Shown: positions 10,478-19,371 of the stretch, one piece after another
Layout: each line of letters opens with the position of its first letter
Numbering within the stretch: position 1 is the first letter of the stretch
From: Tritonibacter scottomollicae
GTDB taxonomy: Bacteria; Pseudomonadota; Alphaproteobacteria; Rhodobacterales; Rhodobacteraceae
DNA: 57,190 nt
Reading direction: 5' to 3'
Assembly (NCBI RefSeq): GCF_003003215.1
Contig: NZ_PVUF01000011.1
Coordinates: 1-57,190, forward strand
Made by a program: the position numbers and the translations under genes
The notes under the pieces: model-generated
The model's database searches: none
Seen by the model: only the letters and a program-made list of their open reading frames with translations
Told to the model about the DNA's origin: nothing

Positions 10478-12067
10478 TCAAGCGGTTGGCGAAGAGTGGC
10501 CCTGCATGTCGATTTCAAGAAGCAGAGGGCCCTCAAGCGGCAGGATCTGCGTCAGTGCATCACGCAAGTCGTCTGGAGATGTGCGCTTGAAACCAAGGCG
10601 ATAAGACGCAGCGACGGCCTCAAAGTCCGGTGCGCCCGGATGGCAACCTGTGGCGGTGATGCCTGCACCTTCCATAGCATTTGCGATCTCGAGAAAGGCG
10701 TTGTTATTCCAGACAACAAAGAGGATCGGCAGGTTCTCATCGCTTGCCACGCCAAGTTCCGGAAGGGTGAATTGCGCGCCACCATCTCCCATCATCGCCA
10801 CGATTGGAGCAGTGGGATCCGCCAGGGCCGCACCGATGGCTGCGGGAATCGCGTATCCCAGCGCGCCAAATCCGGTGGCGCCATTGAACCAACCGCCAGG
10901 GCGATCATGATCATAGGCCAGATTGGCAGCATATATTGCTTGGGTTGAATCCCCCACCATAATGGAGCCGGGCAGGGCGTCTCGGAGTGTCTCCACCTGG
11001 CCAATAAGCGCACCGTAGCTTGGCGCAAGGGCCTCGACTTCGGCCAAAGCTTCGGCACGGGTTTTGTGGGCACGCTCCGCGCCGTCGCCGGGCACGCGCG
11101 CTGGAATTGTGCTGGCAAGCTGCGTCAAACAAGGGCCCACATCGCCCACCGCAGTAGCCTCTGCCGGATGACGGGCGAGCTGTTCTGCGCAGATGTCGAT
11201 GCGGAGCAGGGACGCCATGTCGGGATAGGTCCCGGTGGCATACATATCGTAGTCCGTCGGGCCGAGCTCGGTTCCAAGGGCTAGCACGCAGTCGGCCTCC
11301 TCGATCAGGTTGCGGACGGTTTGCAACGAGGGGCTTGCCGCCACCGTAAGCGCATGACCGTGCATCAAGCCGCGCGCGTTCACGGTCTGGATGACCGGGG
11401 CGTCGAGCTTCTCGGCAAGTTCGGCCAGGGCTGCGTCCGCGGTACGGCAGCCCCCGCCAGCGAGGATCACAGGGCGTTCGCTTTGCGCAAGCCGTTGCAC
11501 GATGGCGGAGAGGTCAGGCACAGCGGCTGTCGTGGGAGCAGAGATTTTGAGCGCATCTGGCCCTTCAAGGTCCATGACATCGGTTGGAACCTCGATATGA
11601 ACCGGGGCAGGGCGCCCGCTCAGTGCATCGAATGTACGATCCAGCGCGCCTTCGAGGTCATTGGCGGCGCAAACCTGTTCGGCATGTTTTGCAACAGTTT
11701 GGGAGAGCTTAAGCTGATCAGGCAGTTCATGCAGCAGTCCCAGCCCCTTGCCAAGGCTATCGCGCCGGTTGACGCCGGTCACCACGACCATCGGAATACT
11801 GTCGGCCCTCGCCTGAGCCATTGGGGTCAGCGTATTGACGAGACCGGGCCCGGTGATGACAAAAACCACGCCGGGCTTGCCCGAAATGCGCGCGTATCCG
11901 TCCGCCATGAACCCGGCGCCCTGTTCGTGGCGGGGGGTGATGTGCCGGATGTCGGCGCCCTCGATCCCGCGATAAAGCTCGATCGTATGGACGCCGGGAA
12001 TGCCAAACACAACGTCGACACCGCGATCCACAAGGTTCTGTGCTAAGGCTTGGCCGATCGTTTGCAT
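10478..12067 (-). CDS. Thiamine-diphosphate-dependent decarboxylase (5-guanidino-2-oxopentanoate decarboxylase/acetolactate-synthase-like)
   Basis: A 529-residue enzyme with the three-domain layout of the acetolactate synthase/decarboxylase superfamily: pyrimidine-binding domain with catalytic Glu in PRHEQGAGFMADGYAR, a central domain (about 190-320), and the diphosphate-binding domain with MMGDGGAQFTLPEL... and WNNNAF (the GDG-x-NN motif). The N-terminal block FGIPGVHTIELYRG recalls the arginine-transaminase-pathway enzyme AruI (5-guanidino-2-oxopentanoate decarboxylase), which is my preferred reading over true acetolactate synthase; the reaction is not proven. It lies 30 bases downstream of a TetR-type regulator gene on the same strand and is probably controlled by it. 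No regulatory IlvN-like subunit is adjacent, which argues against branched-chain amino-acid synthesis. Confidence 0.75.
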   Translation of the reverse strand: MQTIGQALAQNLVDRGVDVVFGIPGVHTIELYRGIEGADIRHITPRHEQGAGFMADGYARISGKPGVVFVITGPGLVNTLTPMAQARADSIPMVVVTGVNRRDSLGKGLGLLHELPDQLKLSQTVAKHAEQVCAANDLEGALDRTFDALSGRPAPVHIEVPTDVMDLEGPDALKISAPTTAAVPDLSAIVQRLAQSERPVILAGGGCRTADAALAELAEKLDAPVIQTVNARGLMHGHALTVAASPSLQTVRNLIEEADCVLALGTELGPTDYDMYATGTYPDMASLLRIDICAEQLARHPAEATAVGDVGPCLTQLASTIPARVPGDGAERAHKTRAEALAEVEALAPSYGALIGQVETLRDALPGSIMVGDSTQAIYAANLAYDHDRPGGWFNGATGFGALGYAIPAAIGAALADPTAPIVAMMGDGGAQFTLPELGVASDENLPILFVVWNNNAFLEIANAMEGAGITATGCHPGAPDFEAVAASYRLGFKRTSPDDLRDALTQILPLEGPLLLEIDMQGHSSPTA

Positions 12068-12097
12068 GAGTTCTTCCTTGTCGTAGTGGTGCTTGGT

Positions 12098-12730
12098 TCA
12101 GTCTGTTGGAGAGAGACCAAGAATTGCAAAAAGTGTCGTTTCGGCGACGTCGGTCAGCCGGTGCGCGGGCAGCATCTCAGGCAGCATCGACCCTTCAAGC
12201 CAGAGACCGTCGAGGACCGCGTTGCAGGCGATGGCCTTTTCTTCCACGGTTTTGGGGTCTGCAGGCGCGCCTTGTGCTCGCAGGGCCTCGGTGATCAGAG
12301 GTTCCAGCGCATCACGGAAGCCGAGATAGGTGTCGATGTGAATTTGCTTCATGCGCGCGTCATGCGGGACCATCTGGATAAAGCCGGCCCAAATCTGCAA
12401 CCCTTCACCGCTTGCAACGGGCGCTGAGAGCGTGTCGCGGACACATTGGCGCACACGGTCTGCAATCGGACGCGACACATCAGTCGCCGACGAAAGAGAC
12501 AAATGCGCCATTTTGCGCATATGGTAGGAATACGCCGCGTACATCAGATCTTCTTTGGTACGGAAGTGATGACGGATCAGGCTGAAGGCAACGCCAGCTT
12601 CGGCCGAGATTTCGCGAACGGTCGCCGCAGAAACGCCTTTACGGGCAATGACCCGCAAGGTCGCCTCGATCAGCTGCTCGCGACGATGTTCGGGGCTTTC
12701 CCGGCGAAACTTCGGTTTACTGTCTGACAT
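12098..12730 (-). CDS. TetR-family regulator, BetI-like
   Basis: A 210-residue DNA-binding repressor. The N-terminal helix-turn-helix (REQLIEATLRVIARKGVSAA through VREISAEAGVAFSLIRHHFR) is of TetR type, and the C-terminal ligand domain has the DGLWLEGSMLP pattern of BetI-like proteins, which respond to choline or related compounds. Effector identity here is unknown. The ATG at 12730 is chosen because AGCAGGG precedes it and because the longer frame would run through the operator. It sits upstream of, and probably in one transcript with, the thiamine-diphosphate enzyme gene. A near-perfect palindrome 14 bases before the start is the likely autoregulatory site. Confidence 0.85.
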   Translation of the reverse strand: MSDSKPKFRRESPEHRREQLIEATLRVIARKGVSAATVREISAEAGVAFSLIRHHFRTKEDLMYAAYSYHMRKMAHLSLSSATDVSRPIADRVRQCVRDTLSAPVASGEGLQIWAGFIQMVPHDARMKQIHIDTYLGFRDALEPLITEALRAQGAPADPKTVEEKAIACNAVLDGLWLEGSMLPEMLPAHRLTDVAETTLFAILGLSPTD

Positions 12731-12743
12731 ATCATGCCCTGCT

Positions 12744-12769
12744 GTTTGTTGCACAATCGTGCAGCAAAC
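12744..12769. promoter_or_regulatory. Palindromic operator upstream of the TetR gene
   Basis: An inverted repeat, GTTTGTTGCAC at 12744-12754 and GTGCAGCAAAC at 12759-12769, with 11-base arms, one mismatch and a 4-base spacer. Its place directly upstream of the regulator start, and the size typical of TetR sites, make it the likely binding site of that regulator. Confidence 0.7.
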
Positions 12770-12815
12770 ATGGGAGATCAAGTATAATTTTAGTTTTGTG
12801 TCCGGATGCACGTCC

Positions 12816-12841
12816 AGGCAGGGGATCTTCACCCCCTGCCT
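12816..12841. terminator. Stem-loop downstream of bioY
   Basis: A perfect 9-base-pair stem, AGGCAGGGG at 12816-12824 with CCCCTGCCT at 12833-12841 and an 8-base loop, lies about 70 bases after the bioY stop and before the TetR promoter region. There is no strong T-run on the minus strand, so it may be a transcript 3'-end-stabilising hairpin rather than an efficient terminator. Confidence 0.5.
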
Positions 12842-12909
12842 GACGTATATCTCGTAATATGAATTATGTTAACTATATGCCTGCGCGATGCGAGCGCGCT
12901 TTGGCACCA

Positions 12910-13443
12910 CTACAGATTTGGAATGGCCTTGCGCACCTCGCGCAGGATCAGGCTGGCGAGCACGGCTTTGATGACATCGCCCGGCAGGAAGGCCGCGGAT
13001 GCGGCAAGCGCCTGCCAGACCGAGAGTTCGGCGATGACAGCCAACCAAGGCACCCCAAACAAGTACACGACGCCAACGCCGCCCAGGAGCATGAACAATA
13101 TCGACGGGAAGAGCGGTGGGCGACCTGCATATCTGTCGAACAAATAGCCAATCATAAAGGCCCCGACCGGAAAGCCGATGAGAAACCCGCCGGAGGCTCC
13201 GAAAAAGACGCCTAGTCCGCCACGACCGCCGGCCAGAAGTGGCAATCCGACCGCCAGGAGCGCGAGAAACAGAATGATTGCCAAACCGCCCCGCTTGGCC
13301 CCCAAGAAGGCACCTGCCAGCATCACCCCCATGGATTGGGCGGTGATTGGCACGCCCATCGGTAGGGTGATTTGAGGTATGACACCAAGCGCGGCTGTCA
13401 GCGCAGCGAACAGGGCGATCAGTACGATGTCCTTCGTGGTCAT
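12910..13443 (-). CDS. bioY: Biotin transporter substrate-binding membrane protein BioY
   Basis: A 177-residue, very hydrophobic S-component of an energy-coupling-factor (ECF) transporter; it binds biotin in the inner membrane. About six membrane helices are visible, with the BioY signatures LGVIPQITLPMGVPITAQS near the N-terminus, LAGAFLGAKRG, GRGGLGVFFGASGGFLIGFP in the middle and FLPGDVIKAVLASL near the C-terminus. The ATG at 13443 is used since AGGAG sits 8 bases before it; an upstream ATG at 13464 would place that site inside the gene. It is the last gene of bioMNY, 39 bases after bioN. Confidence 0.93.
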   Translation of the reverse strand: MTTKDIVLIALFAALTAALGVIPQITLPMGVPITAQSMGVMLAGAFLGAKRGGLAIILFLALLAVGLPLLAGGRGGLGVFFGASGGFLIGFPVGAFMIGYLFDRYAGRPPLFPSILFMLLGGVGVVYLFGVPWLAVIAELSVWQALAASAAFLPGDVIKAVLASLILREVRKAIPNL

Positions 13444-13482
13444 GAATGGGGCTCCTAACTTCATGATTAGACGTATTTTTCG

Positions 13483-14073
13483 TCAGAATCCGCGCGCGTC
13501 TATGGCATCCGAAATGTCTTCGGACATCTTCAAAGTACGCACGATAGCGGGAATTGTGAGGGCGAGGATATTGCGCTCAAGGCCGCGTGCGTATTGCGCT
13601 TCGCGTACCTCTCGAACGACAGATGCCAGGACTGGAATAAACCGCAACGTCAGCGAAATCGCCAAGCTGATCCCGCGCGTCCGCAGGCCGAGGCGGCTGA
13701 GTGGACGCAGGCCAGCCTCTATGCCGTCTATCATCTCGCTGGATCGCGTCGTGAGCGTGAGCAGACCTGCCAACATCAGTAGGACTGCAAATCGTATGAT
13801 GACGAACAGGCCCACCCACCAGCTGTTGAACAAGGCCTGCGCGATCATAATCAGCACAAAAATCCAAATCACAGGTCGGATTTGCGCCCACGCGCGTCTG
13901 AGCGGCAGGCCTGCGGCGGCGAAAAGGGCAAGTGTGACGGCAAGAAATGCTATCGAGAACAGTATGTTATCTACCGCAAAAAGAAGACTTCCGGATATGG
14001 CCAGGCCAAGAATTTTCCATCCAGGCTTCATGGTATGCAGGCGCGAGTTCCCCTCCGAATACAGGTCAAGCAT
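13483..14073 (-). CDS. bioN: ECF transporter transmembrane coupling protein BioN
   Basis: A 196-residue EcfT-type protein that couples the ATPase BioM to BioY. Several membrane helices occupy residues about 20-130, and the two short Ala-Arg-Gly signatures that contact the ATPase are present ([10 protein letters not shown] and, at the C-terminus, DARGF). I start it at the ATG at 14073 ([13 protein letters not shown]), which overlaps the end of bioM and aligns with the usual short BioN N-terminus; an ATG at 14091 is also in frame. Overlap with bioM and closeness to bioY indicate one transcript. Confidence 0.9.
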   Translation of the reverse strand: MLDLYSEGNSRLHTMKPGWKILGLAISGSLLFAVDNILFSIAFLAVTLALFAAAGLPLRRAWAQIRPVIWIFVLIMIAQALFNSWWVGLFVIIRFAVLLMLAGLLTLTTRSSEMIDGIEAGLRPLSRLGLRTRGISLAISLTLRFIPVLASVVREVREAQYARGLERNILALTIPAIVRTLKMSEDISDAIDARGF

Positions 14074-14746
14074 CCAGCATTGCCTCGACATAGCGGTTCA
14101 GTGCCGCATTCGGGACATCGTCTGCCAACACTCGACCGTTTTCGAAAACAAGCACGCGATCAAAATCTTTCACGAGATCAAGGTCATGCGTGACAACGAT
14201 GGCGGCTTGCTCAAGCGCGTCGATGGCATTGCTAATGCGCAGCTTGTTGCGCAGGTCAAGCAATGTGGTCGGCTCGTCCAAGACAACATAGTCCGGTTTC
14301 ATCACCAATACGCCAGCAATGGCGAGAAGCTGCTTCTGCCCTCCACTTAGATTATGCGCTGGGTGTTTGGAGTGCGCGCTCAACCCGTATCGCTGCAGAA
14401 TGTCACGCGCCATCTCGGTGCGTGTGTCCGGCGGAATTCCGAGATTCTTCAGGCCAAAGGCCACGTCTTCTTCAACGATCGGAAAGACGATTTGGTTGTC
14501 GGGGTTCTGAAAGACGAACCCAACCTTGCGGCGAATGTCTCGCGCCTGCTTTCGGGTGTCGAGCCCGTCGACTCGGACACTCCCCTCTGTGGGTGTGCGC
14601 AGCCCATTCAGTAGACGAGCAAAGCTGCTCTTGCCGCTGCCATTGCTACCGACGATCGCGATACGCTGTTCTGACAGCGACAGCGAAATATTCCGAAGCA
14701 CCGGACGGTCATCCAAAGTCAGGCTAACGTTCTGGATTTCGATCAT
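14066..14746 (-). CDS. bioM: ECF transporter ATPase BioM
   Basis: A 226-residue ABC ATPase driving biotin uptake with BioN and BioY. Walker A is [10 protein letters not shown] (about residues 35-44), a Q-loop lies in [11 protein letters not shown], the signature is [13 protein letters not shown], Walker [12 protein letters not shown], and the switch His is in [10 protein letters not shown]. The start is taken at the ATG 14746 (MIEIQNVSL); a GTG at 14773 would add nine residues without a clear ribosome-binding site. It is preceded by a BioR-like palindrome and by modC 88 bases upstream on the same strand, so it may be read both from its own promoter and from mod transcripts. Confidence 0.92.
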   Translation of the reverse strand: MIEIQNVSLTLDDRPVLRNISLSLSEQRIAIVGSNGSGKSSFARLLNGLRTPTEGSVRVDGLDTRKQARDIRRKVGFVFQNPDNQIVFPIVEEDVAFGLKNLGIPPDTRTEMARDILQRYGLSAHSKHPAHNLSGGQKQLLAIAGVLVMKPDYVVLDEPTTLLDLRNKLRISNAIDALEQAAIVVTHDLDLVKDFDRVLVFENGRVLADDVPNAALNRYVEAMLDA

Positions 14747-14825
14747 GTGGCGCGCGTCCCATTTGTCCGGCACGATGCTCGGCTGCTGATCTGCGCTATA
14801 CGGGATGAAGGCGGACTTGAAAAGT

Positions 14826-14840
14826 ATAGATTATCTATGA
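14826..14840. promoter_or_regulatory. BioR-like operator upstream of bioMNY
   Basis: ATAGAT-T-ATCTAT at 14826-14838 is a perfect palindrome, and TTATCTATGA at 14831-14840 differs by one base from the TTATCTATAA box known for the biotin repressor BioR in Alphaproteobacteria. It overlaps the modC stop codon and lies 80 bases before bioM. No bioR gene is in the window. Confidence 0.55.
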
Positions 14841-15947
14841 AATTCCATCTGGCGTGCGCTGTTGAGCTCCGCCGATATCCTGCTGGGCGATCGCGACAGA
14901 CTTCATAATCGCATAGGCCTCTACGCCCGGTTGCAGGCCAAGCGCCGAGACGGAGCGCTGGGTGACACGTGCCAAGATCGGACCGGCGGCGGTTGCAAGC
15001 GTGACCAGTGCGCCGGGCCCGTCCCCAGCCCGGATTGCCGATATCGTTCCGGACAAGACGTTGAGCGCCGAAAGCCCGACTGGTGGCGTGACAGAAAGAA
15101 TGATCTCATGCGCAGAGATCCGCAGCCGCAATGACGCACCAATTGGCTTATTCACTTTTGGCACGAACAGCTGAATTCCGTTGGACTGCAACTCGCTCAA
15201 CCCGTCGGCGTGATGACTGACCAACTTGGCCACGATGATTGAGCCGACGCTGCGAACGCCTGTCGGGACCACGCGGGGGTCAGACAGAACCTCGGCGGCG
15301 GAACCAAGGTGCGTGACCTGACCGCTATCGAGAACCACAACGGTTGTCGCAAGCCGCGCGACCTCGGCTGCAGAGTGGCTGACATACAGGACAGGAAGTT
15401 TCAATTCATCTCGGATGCGTTCAAAATATGGGAGTATTTCGAGCTTTCGGGTCTGATCCAGGGCGGTGAGCGGTTCATCCGCAAGCAGAAGTTCAGGGGC
15501 TGCCAAGAGCGCGCGTCCAATGGACACACGCTGCTTCTCGCCACCGGATAGATATGCCGGCATGCGGTGCAGAAGCTTCTCCAGCCCGAGAAGATCAACG
15601 ATCTGTTCGACCTCCCTGCCCTTGCGCAGCTTTGGCGCAAAGCGTTGACCGTAAAGCAAATTCTTTTGCACGCTCATATGCGGAAAAAGGCGGGCGTCTT
15701 GAAATATATACCCCAGCCGCCGCTTGCGCGGCGGGAGTGCAATCTTGCGGTCAGAGTCGAACAGGACACGCTCGCCGATCTTGATACGTCCATGGTCTGG
15801 CCGGATCAGACCCGCCACGGCGTTGATGAGGGTTGATTTTCCAGAACCGGACCGCCCGAACAGCACTGTTAGCCCGCTTGGCGCCGCAAACTTCGCCTGT
15901 AGCTGGAACGCCCCCTGCCGGACAGAGAGATCAATTTCAAAACTCAT
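14835..15947 (-). CDS. modC: Molybdate ABC transporter ATPase ModC
   Basis: A 370-residue ATPase energising molybdate import. Walker A GRSGSGKSTL (about 31-40), Q-loop FQDARLFPHMS, signature LSGGEKQRVSIGRALL, Walker B LLLADEPLTALD and switch SHSAAEV are present. The C-terminal third (about 290-360) is a MOP molybdate-binding domain (LNVLSGTISAIRAGDGPGAL), typical of ModC and used for feedback regulation. It overlaps modB by 4 bases. The final codons carry the BioR-like box of the next operon. Confidence 0.94.
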   Translation of the reverse strand: MSFEIDLSVRQGAFQLQAKFAAPSGLTVLFGRSGSGKSTLINAVAGLIRPDHGRIKIGERVLFDSDRKIALPPRKRRLGYIFQDARLFPHMSVQKNLLYGQRFAPKLRKGREVEQIVDLLGLEKLLHRMPAYLSGGEKQRVSIGRALLAAPELLLADEPLTALDQTRKLEILPYFERIRDELKLPVLYVSHSAAEVARLATTVVVLDSGQVTHLGSAAEVLSDPRVVPTGVRSVGSIIVAKLVSHHADGLSELQSNGIQLFVPKVNKPIGASLRLRISAHEIILSVTPPVGLSALNVLSGTISAIRAGDGPGALVTLATAAGPILARVTQRSVSALGLQPGVEAYAIMKSVAIAQQDIGGAQQRTPDGIS

Positions 15948-16651
15948 GCGTGTCTCAGTTTCTGTGCCAATCGGCGGCTTAAGACTTCTGACACGATCAG
16001 GGCGGCGAAGGAAATCACGATGGAGATCACCACCAACCGCAGGGCCGAGGCTTCACCGCCCGGCACCTGCAGGAAAGCATAGATGGCGGATGGCAGGGTC
16101 TGCGTTTCACCGGGAATATTGGCGACGAAGGTGATCGTCGCGCCGAACTCTCCCATCGCCTTGGCAAAGGCCAAGACGGCTCCGGCGATGACGCCAGGCA
16201 GGGCCAGCGGCAGTGTTACCGTAAGAAATACCATCACCGGATGGGCGCCGAGTGTGGCTGCCGCATGCTCTAGCCCGGGGTCGACAAGCTCGAAGGAAAG
16301 GCGCAGCGCGCGCACCATGAGCGGAAACCCCATGAGCCCTGCGGCAAGAGACGCGCCTGTCCAACGGAAGGCGACACTGAGACCGACAGGGTCCAGCAAT
16401 CGACCGATCGGCCCATATGGTCCAAAGGCCAAGAGCAGCAGATAGCCTGTCACCACTGGCGGTAGAATGAGCGGCAGATGCACAAGCCCATTCAGGAGGT
16501 GTTTGCCGGGAAATTGCCACCGCGCAAGGGCGTAAGCAACTGCGATGCCAAACGGCAAGCTGATCACCATCGCCCAAAACGCCACTTTGAGTGACAGGCG
16601 CACGGCCAGCCACTCCTCTGGCCCGAGCCAATAAGGGACGGTTCCACTCAA
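15944..16651 (-). CDS. modB: Molybdate ABC transporter permease ModB
   Basis: A 235-residue inner-membrane permease with about five helices and the ABC-permease EAA-like loop in EHAAATLGAHPVMVFLTVTL. N-terminal LSLKVAFWAMVISLPFG and the block LPLILPPVVTGYLLL are typical of ModB. It forms the channel between ModA and ModC. Four-base overlaps with both neighbours show a tightly coupled modABC operon. Confidence 0.93.
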   Translation of the reverse strand: MSGTVPYWLGPEEWLAVRLSLKVAFWAMVISLPFGIAVAYALARWQFPGKHLLNGLVHLPLILPPVVTGYLLLLAFGPYGPIGRLLDPVGLSVAFRWTGASLAAGLMGFPLMVRALRLSFELVDPGLEHAAATLGAHPVMVFLTVTLPLALPGVIAGAVLAFAKAMGEFGATITFVANIPGETQTLPSAIYAFLQVPGGEASALRLVVISIVISFAALIVSEVLSRRLAQKLRHA

Positions 16652-17424
16652 CGGTGTTCCACCGGGGTGAACCCTTGCGCCTCAAACACCTGGTCTGCGG
16701 TTTGGGATGTCAGAAACTCGATGAACGCACGGCTTCTATCATTGGTGTTGATTGCGGCGACGGGATAGATAATCGGCGGATGCATGCTGTCTGGTATGGG
16801 AAATGCGACGGTCACGCGGTTCTCGGCACGGGCATCTGTTTGATAAACGATCCCGTATGGGGCGGCACCGCTGGCGACAAGTGCAAGCGCAGAACGCACA
16901 TTGTCCGTCTGAGCGACTTGAGCTTGTAGATCTTGCCAAATATTGGCGGAATTCAGTGCAGACTTGCCGTAAATTCCCGCGGGTACGGCGTTGGTCTGAG
17001 CCATCGCCAGTTTGCCGGTGCCGAGGGCCGTTTGCAGATCAGCCAAGCTGCTCAGCGCCGGTTTGTCCCGCGCTGCGATCACACTCAAACTGTTGCGTAG
17101 CAAATCCAGACGTGTCGTCTCGTCGATACGCCCTTGCCGCGCCAGGTCATCCATCCATCCGACGTTTGCCGAAATGAAGACGTCAGCCGGCGCGCCGGCG
17201 CCAATCTGGCGCGCAAGGAGCGATGAACCTCCATAAGAAATTGAAACTTCGGTCGCGGTGTCCGTTTCGTACATTGCCGCGATCTCATCCAGTGCGGTCT
17301 TCAAACTCGCAGCCGCAAACACTCTTAGCGGTTCAGCTGTCGCGACACTGGGCAAAACAATCATCGGGATGAGGCATAAAACCCGCATCCAGCGCACCAA
17401 GTTTTTGGGTTTGAAAGGTGTCAT
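16648..17424 (-). CDS. modA: Molybdate-binding periplasmic protein ModA
   Basis: A 258-residue solute-binding protein. A signal peptide of about 30 residues (charged start, then VLCLIPMIVLPSVATA) is followed by the ModA opening LRVFAAASLKTALDEIA; further family blocks are YGGSSLLARQIGAGAPADVF and NVGWMDDL. It captures molybdate (or tungstate) in the periplasm and hands it to ModB. First gene of modABC. No ModE-type palindrome could be recognised in the 530 bases upstream. Confidence 0.94.
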   Translation of the reverse strand: MTPFKPKNLVRWMRVLCLIPMIVLPSVATAEPLRVFAAASLKTALDEIAAMYETDTATEVSISYGGSSLLARQIGAGAPADVFISANVGWMDDLARQGRIDETTRLDLLRNSLSVIAARDKPALSSLADLQTALGTGKLAMAQTNAVPAGIYGKSALNSANIWQDLQAQVAQTDNVRSALALVASGAAPYGIVYQTDARAENRVTVAFPIPDSMHPPIIYPVAAINTNDRSRAFIEFLTSQTADQVFEAQGFTPVEHR

Positions 17425-17955
17425 ACGCGCGACCGTTTAGTGTTTGCTCGCGAGACTCTAGGGAGAGGTTCCAGTCGGCGCAACACCCAGGCAGTACGCA
17501 TTGTCCTGCCCCCCACTGATCCCGCATTCATCAAGAGCACGGCCCATGAATACGTTAGAGGTAAGGCCAATGGAATGTGCGGAGGTCCAGCAGATTGCCA
17601 CCGGTTGGCTGTGGTTCTATGAAAACTGACTCTCGAGAATGGGCAGCGGCGGGAGGACACCCGATCGAAAACTGAAGCGGGGTCCGTTAGAATCTAAGAC
17701 TAGGCACCGCAAGAACGGAACGATTACCCTTTGATAGCCTCGGGTGCAGCAAACACATAAATGCAATTGGATTTTCCGATGCCGATCTCAAGAGCACTAC
17801 GCCTCTCATCATGGGGCAAATGTCAGCTTGTCTTCTTAGCGGTGATTTGATGACGAGGAAGCCTTGCGACATCATTCTGCGCTTCTGAGCTCCGCAGAAG
17901 ATCGGGGTTTTTCCCAGTGGCCCAACCTGATCGGGCTGCCTTGGAACGGTGCCGT
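17425..17955. other. Intergenic region upstream of modA, no gene recognised
   Basis: About 530 bases between modA and the TonB-like gene, both on the minus strand. Short open frames exist on both strands (for example minus 17687-17959), but none resembles a known protein or has a good ribosome-binding site. It should hold the modABC promoter. The sequence next to the TonB-like gene may be a decayed gene or IS end, but I cannot identify it. Confidence 0.4.
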
Positions 17956-19371
17956 TCATTGCAGTACGAACCCTGTCAAGGCCATCGCAATATCCGGTCC
18001 GAGCTGGTCCTGGGCGCGCTGGAGTGTCTCATGGGCAAGTCCGCCTATGCCACTGCGCAGATCGTCAAAGGGGGTCGATGAGGCGAGCGCCAGAATCAGC
18101 TGTGATGTATCGCGCCTTGGGCCAGCACGGGTGACCGGCACTGCGAAATCTACGCGATTGTCACCAAACCGGCTGAATCGCTGAAGGTCCTGAACAACGC
18201 CATTGTTATCAATGACCAGCAGCATGACATAACGCCCACCGGTGCCGCGCACACCTCCGCGCAGCCAGCCACTGGAGGCGGGCGCCGGGTTCTCAAGCCC
18301 CAGTCCGAGCCGTGTTGCAGGATAATTCGGCCCCTTGGCCACGAGATCAAGTCCGGCACATTGGCGTGGATCGATCAACTGGCGCGTCTGCACGAGATCC
18401 GCGTCTTCGGGTCCGAGAAGCGCTTTGGCGTAGTCTTGCATCACCCGCTCAGATGCGCCGATCATCTCAAGCCCCAGGCCACCCGTAGACGTTCGGCGAG
18501 GCAAGGCCACAAGGCAATCAGGATGAGCCTGCTCGCGAATACGCCTGATCAAGTCGCCTGCTGCCAAATCAACCGCACGGGCCACGGTGGCGCGCGTCTC
18601 AGTGTCGTTGCCTTCACCCTCGGGGAGGCTGGCTGTGTCACCGGCCTCTGATGCGTCGGTCGACGCATGGTCGCTTTCGCCGGCATTGGGTGTCGTGTCC
18701 CCGTCAAGGGAAGGGGCTTCGGGCGGTGGGGCCGGCCAGTCAGGGCTTTGGTCTTCTGCCGCAGCACCTGGCGGTTGCAAGATGGCGAGCTGAGGTCCGC
18801 TGCGTGGTGCGCCGCCTGTGCTTTGCCCTCGATCAAGCGGAATGATGGGGGAGCTCGCCTCTGGTGTTTGAGTGGACGCAAGCGGGAGCGGCGCCGCACT
18901 CACCGGAGGTTGGGCAAGATCAAGGGAAGTGGGGGCGTCGGGAACGACCGGGGCGTCGGGAGGTGTTATCTCTGCAACGTCCCGTCCCAGCTGCGGAACC
19001 GACGCCAGGCGCGCGGGCTGCCTGTCCGGAGCGGGAAGCAATGGGGCCCGTTGGTCTGTATCCGATGGAAGGTCGGGCACTTCAGGGGATGGGGCCGACA
19101 CCCCTTCGGGCTGGTCATCTGGCGCGTCGGTGCCGGGGGTGTCTGCCGCATTTGCGATGCCCTCTGACACTTGCGTCCCCGCGAGGCTATCGGTGTCAAG
19201 GCGCTGCAACGACACGGTAAAGCTGATTTCTGGCGGTGTGGCGGCTGGATCTGGATGCCAGGCCATAACGCCAATGCCTGCCGCTGCGACCAGGGCATGC
19301 GCAGAAAACGCAATGAGGGCAACGCCCCACCAATCTCGCGCAGACTCTTGGGCAAATGGAAGCGCGCTCAT
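17956..19371 (-). CDS. TonB-like energy transducer with PpkA-type periplasmic C-terminal domain
   Basis: A 471-residue protein with one N-terminal membrane helix (about 14-37), a long Pro/Ala/Asp-rich spacer (about 40-260) and a folded C-terminal domain (about 275-471). Helix plus proline-rich spacer plus periplasmic domain, encoded behind ExbB- and ExbD-like genes, is the architecture of TonB/TolA proteins, which transmit motor force across the periplasm. The C-terminal domain is not the usual TonB fold pattern. Instead it resembles the periplasmic domain of the PpkA kinase encoded at 39903-41804: Cys286 and Cys338 are spaced by 52 residues as in PpkA (Cys436, Cys488), the strand LVIDNNGVVQDL matches LIDAEGRVYNL, and both end in T/S-G-x-VLQ 133 residues after the second Cys. 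Overlaps the exbD-like gene by 4 bases. Target partner unknown. Confidence 0.75.
   Translation of the reverse strand: MSALPFAQESARDWWGVALIAFSAHALVAAAGIGVMAWHPDPAATPPEISFTVSLQRLDTDSLAGTQVSEGIANAADTPGTDAPDDQPEGVSAPSPEVPDLPSDTDQRAPLLPAPDRQPARLASVPQLGRDVAEITPPDAPVVPDAPTSLDLAQPPVSAAPLPLASTQTPEASSPIIPLDRGQSTGGAPRSGPQLAILQPPGAAAEDQSPDWPAPPPEAPSLDGDTTPNAGESDHASTDASEAGDTASLPEGEGNDTETRATVARAVDLAAGDLIRRIREQAHPDCLVALPRRTSTGGLGLEMIGASERVMQDYAKALLGPEDADLVQTRQLIDPRQCAGLDLVAKGPNYPATRLGLGLENPAPASSGWLRGGVRGTGGRYVMLLVIDNNGVVQDLQRFSRFGDNRVDFAVPVTRAGPRRDTSQLILALASSTPFDDLRSGIGGLAHETLQRAQDQLGPDIAMALTGFVLQ

Noticed and set aside
12744-12769. IS5 end, because GTTTGTTGCAC resembles the IS end motif near 2.3-2.4 kb
   Set aside because: No transposase is near, and its symmetry and place before a TetR gene fit an operator better.
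17425-17680. ModE operator or molybdenum-cofactor riboswitch upstream of modA
   Set aside because: No matching palindrome or conserved aptamer core could be found by eye.
17687-17959. 90-codon minus-strand frame upstream of modA
   Set aside because: No recognised motif and no clear ribosome-binding site; may be decayed sequence, not supported as a gene.
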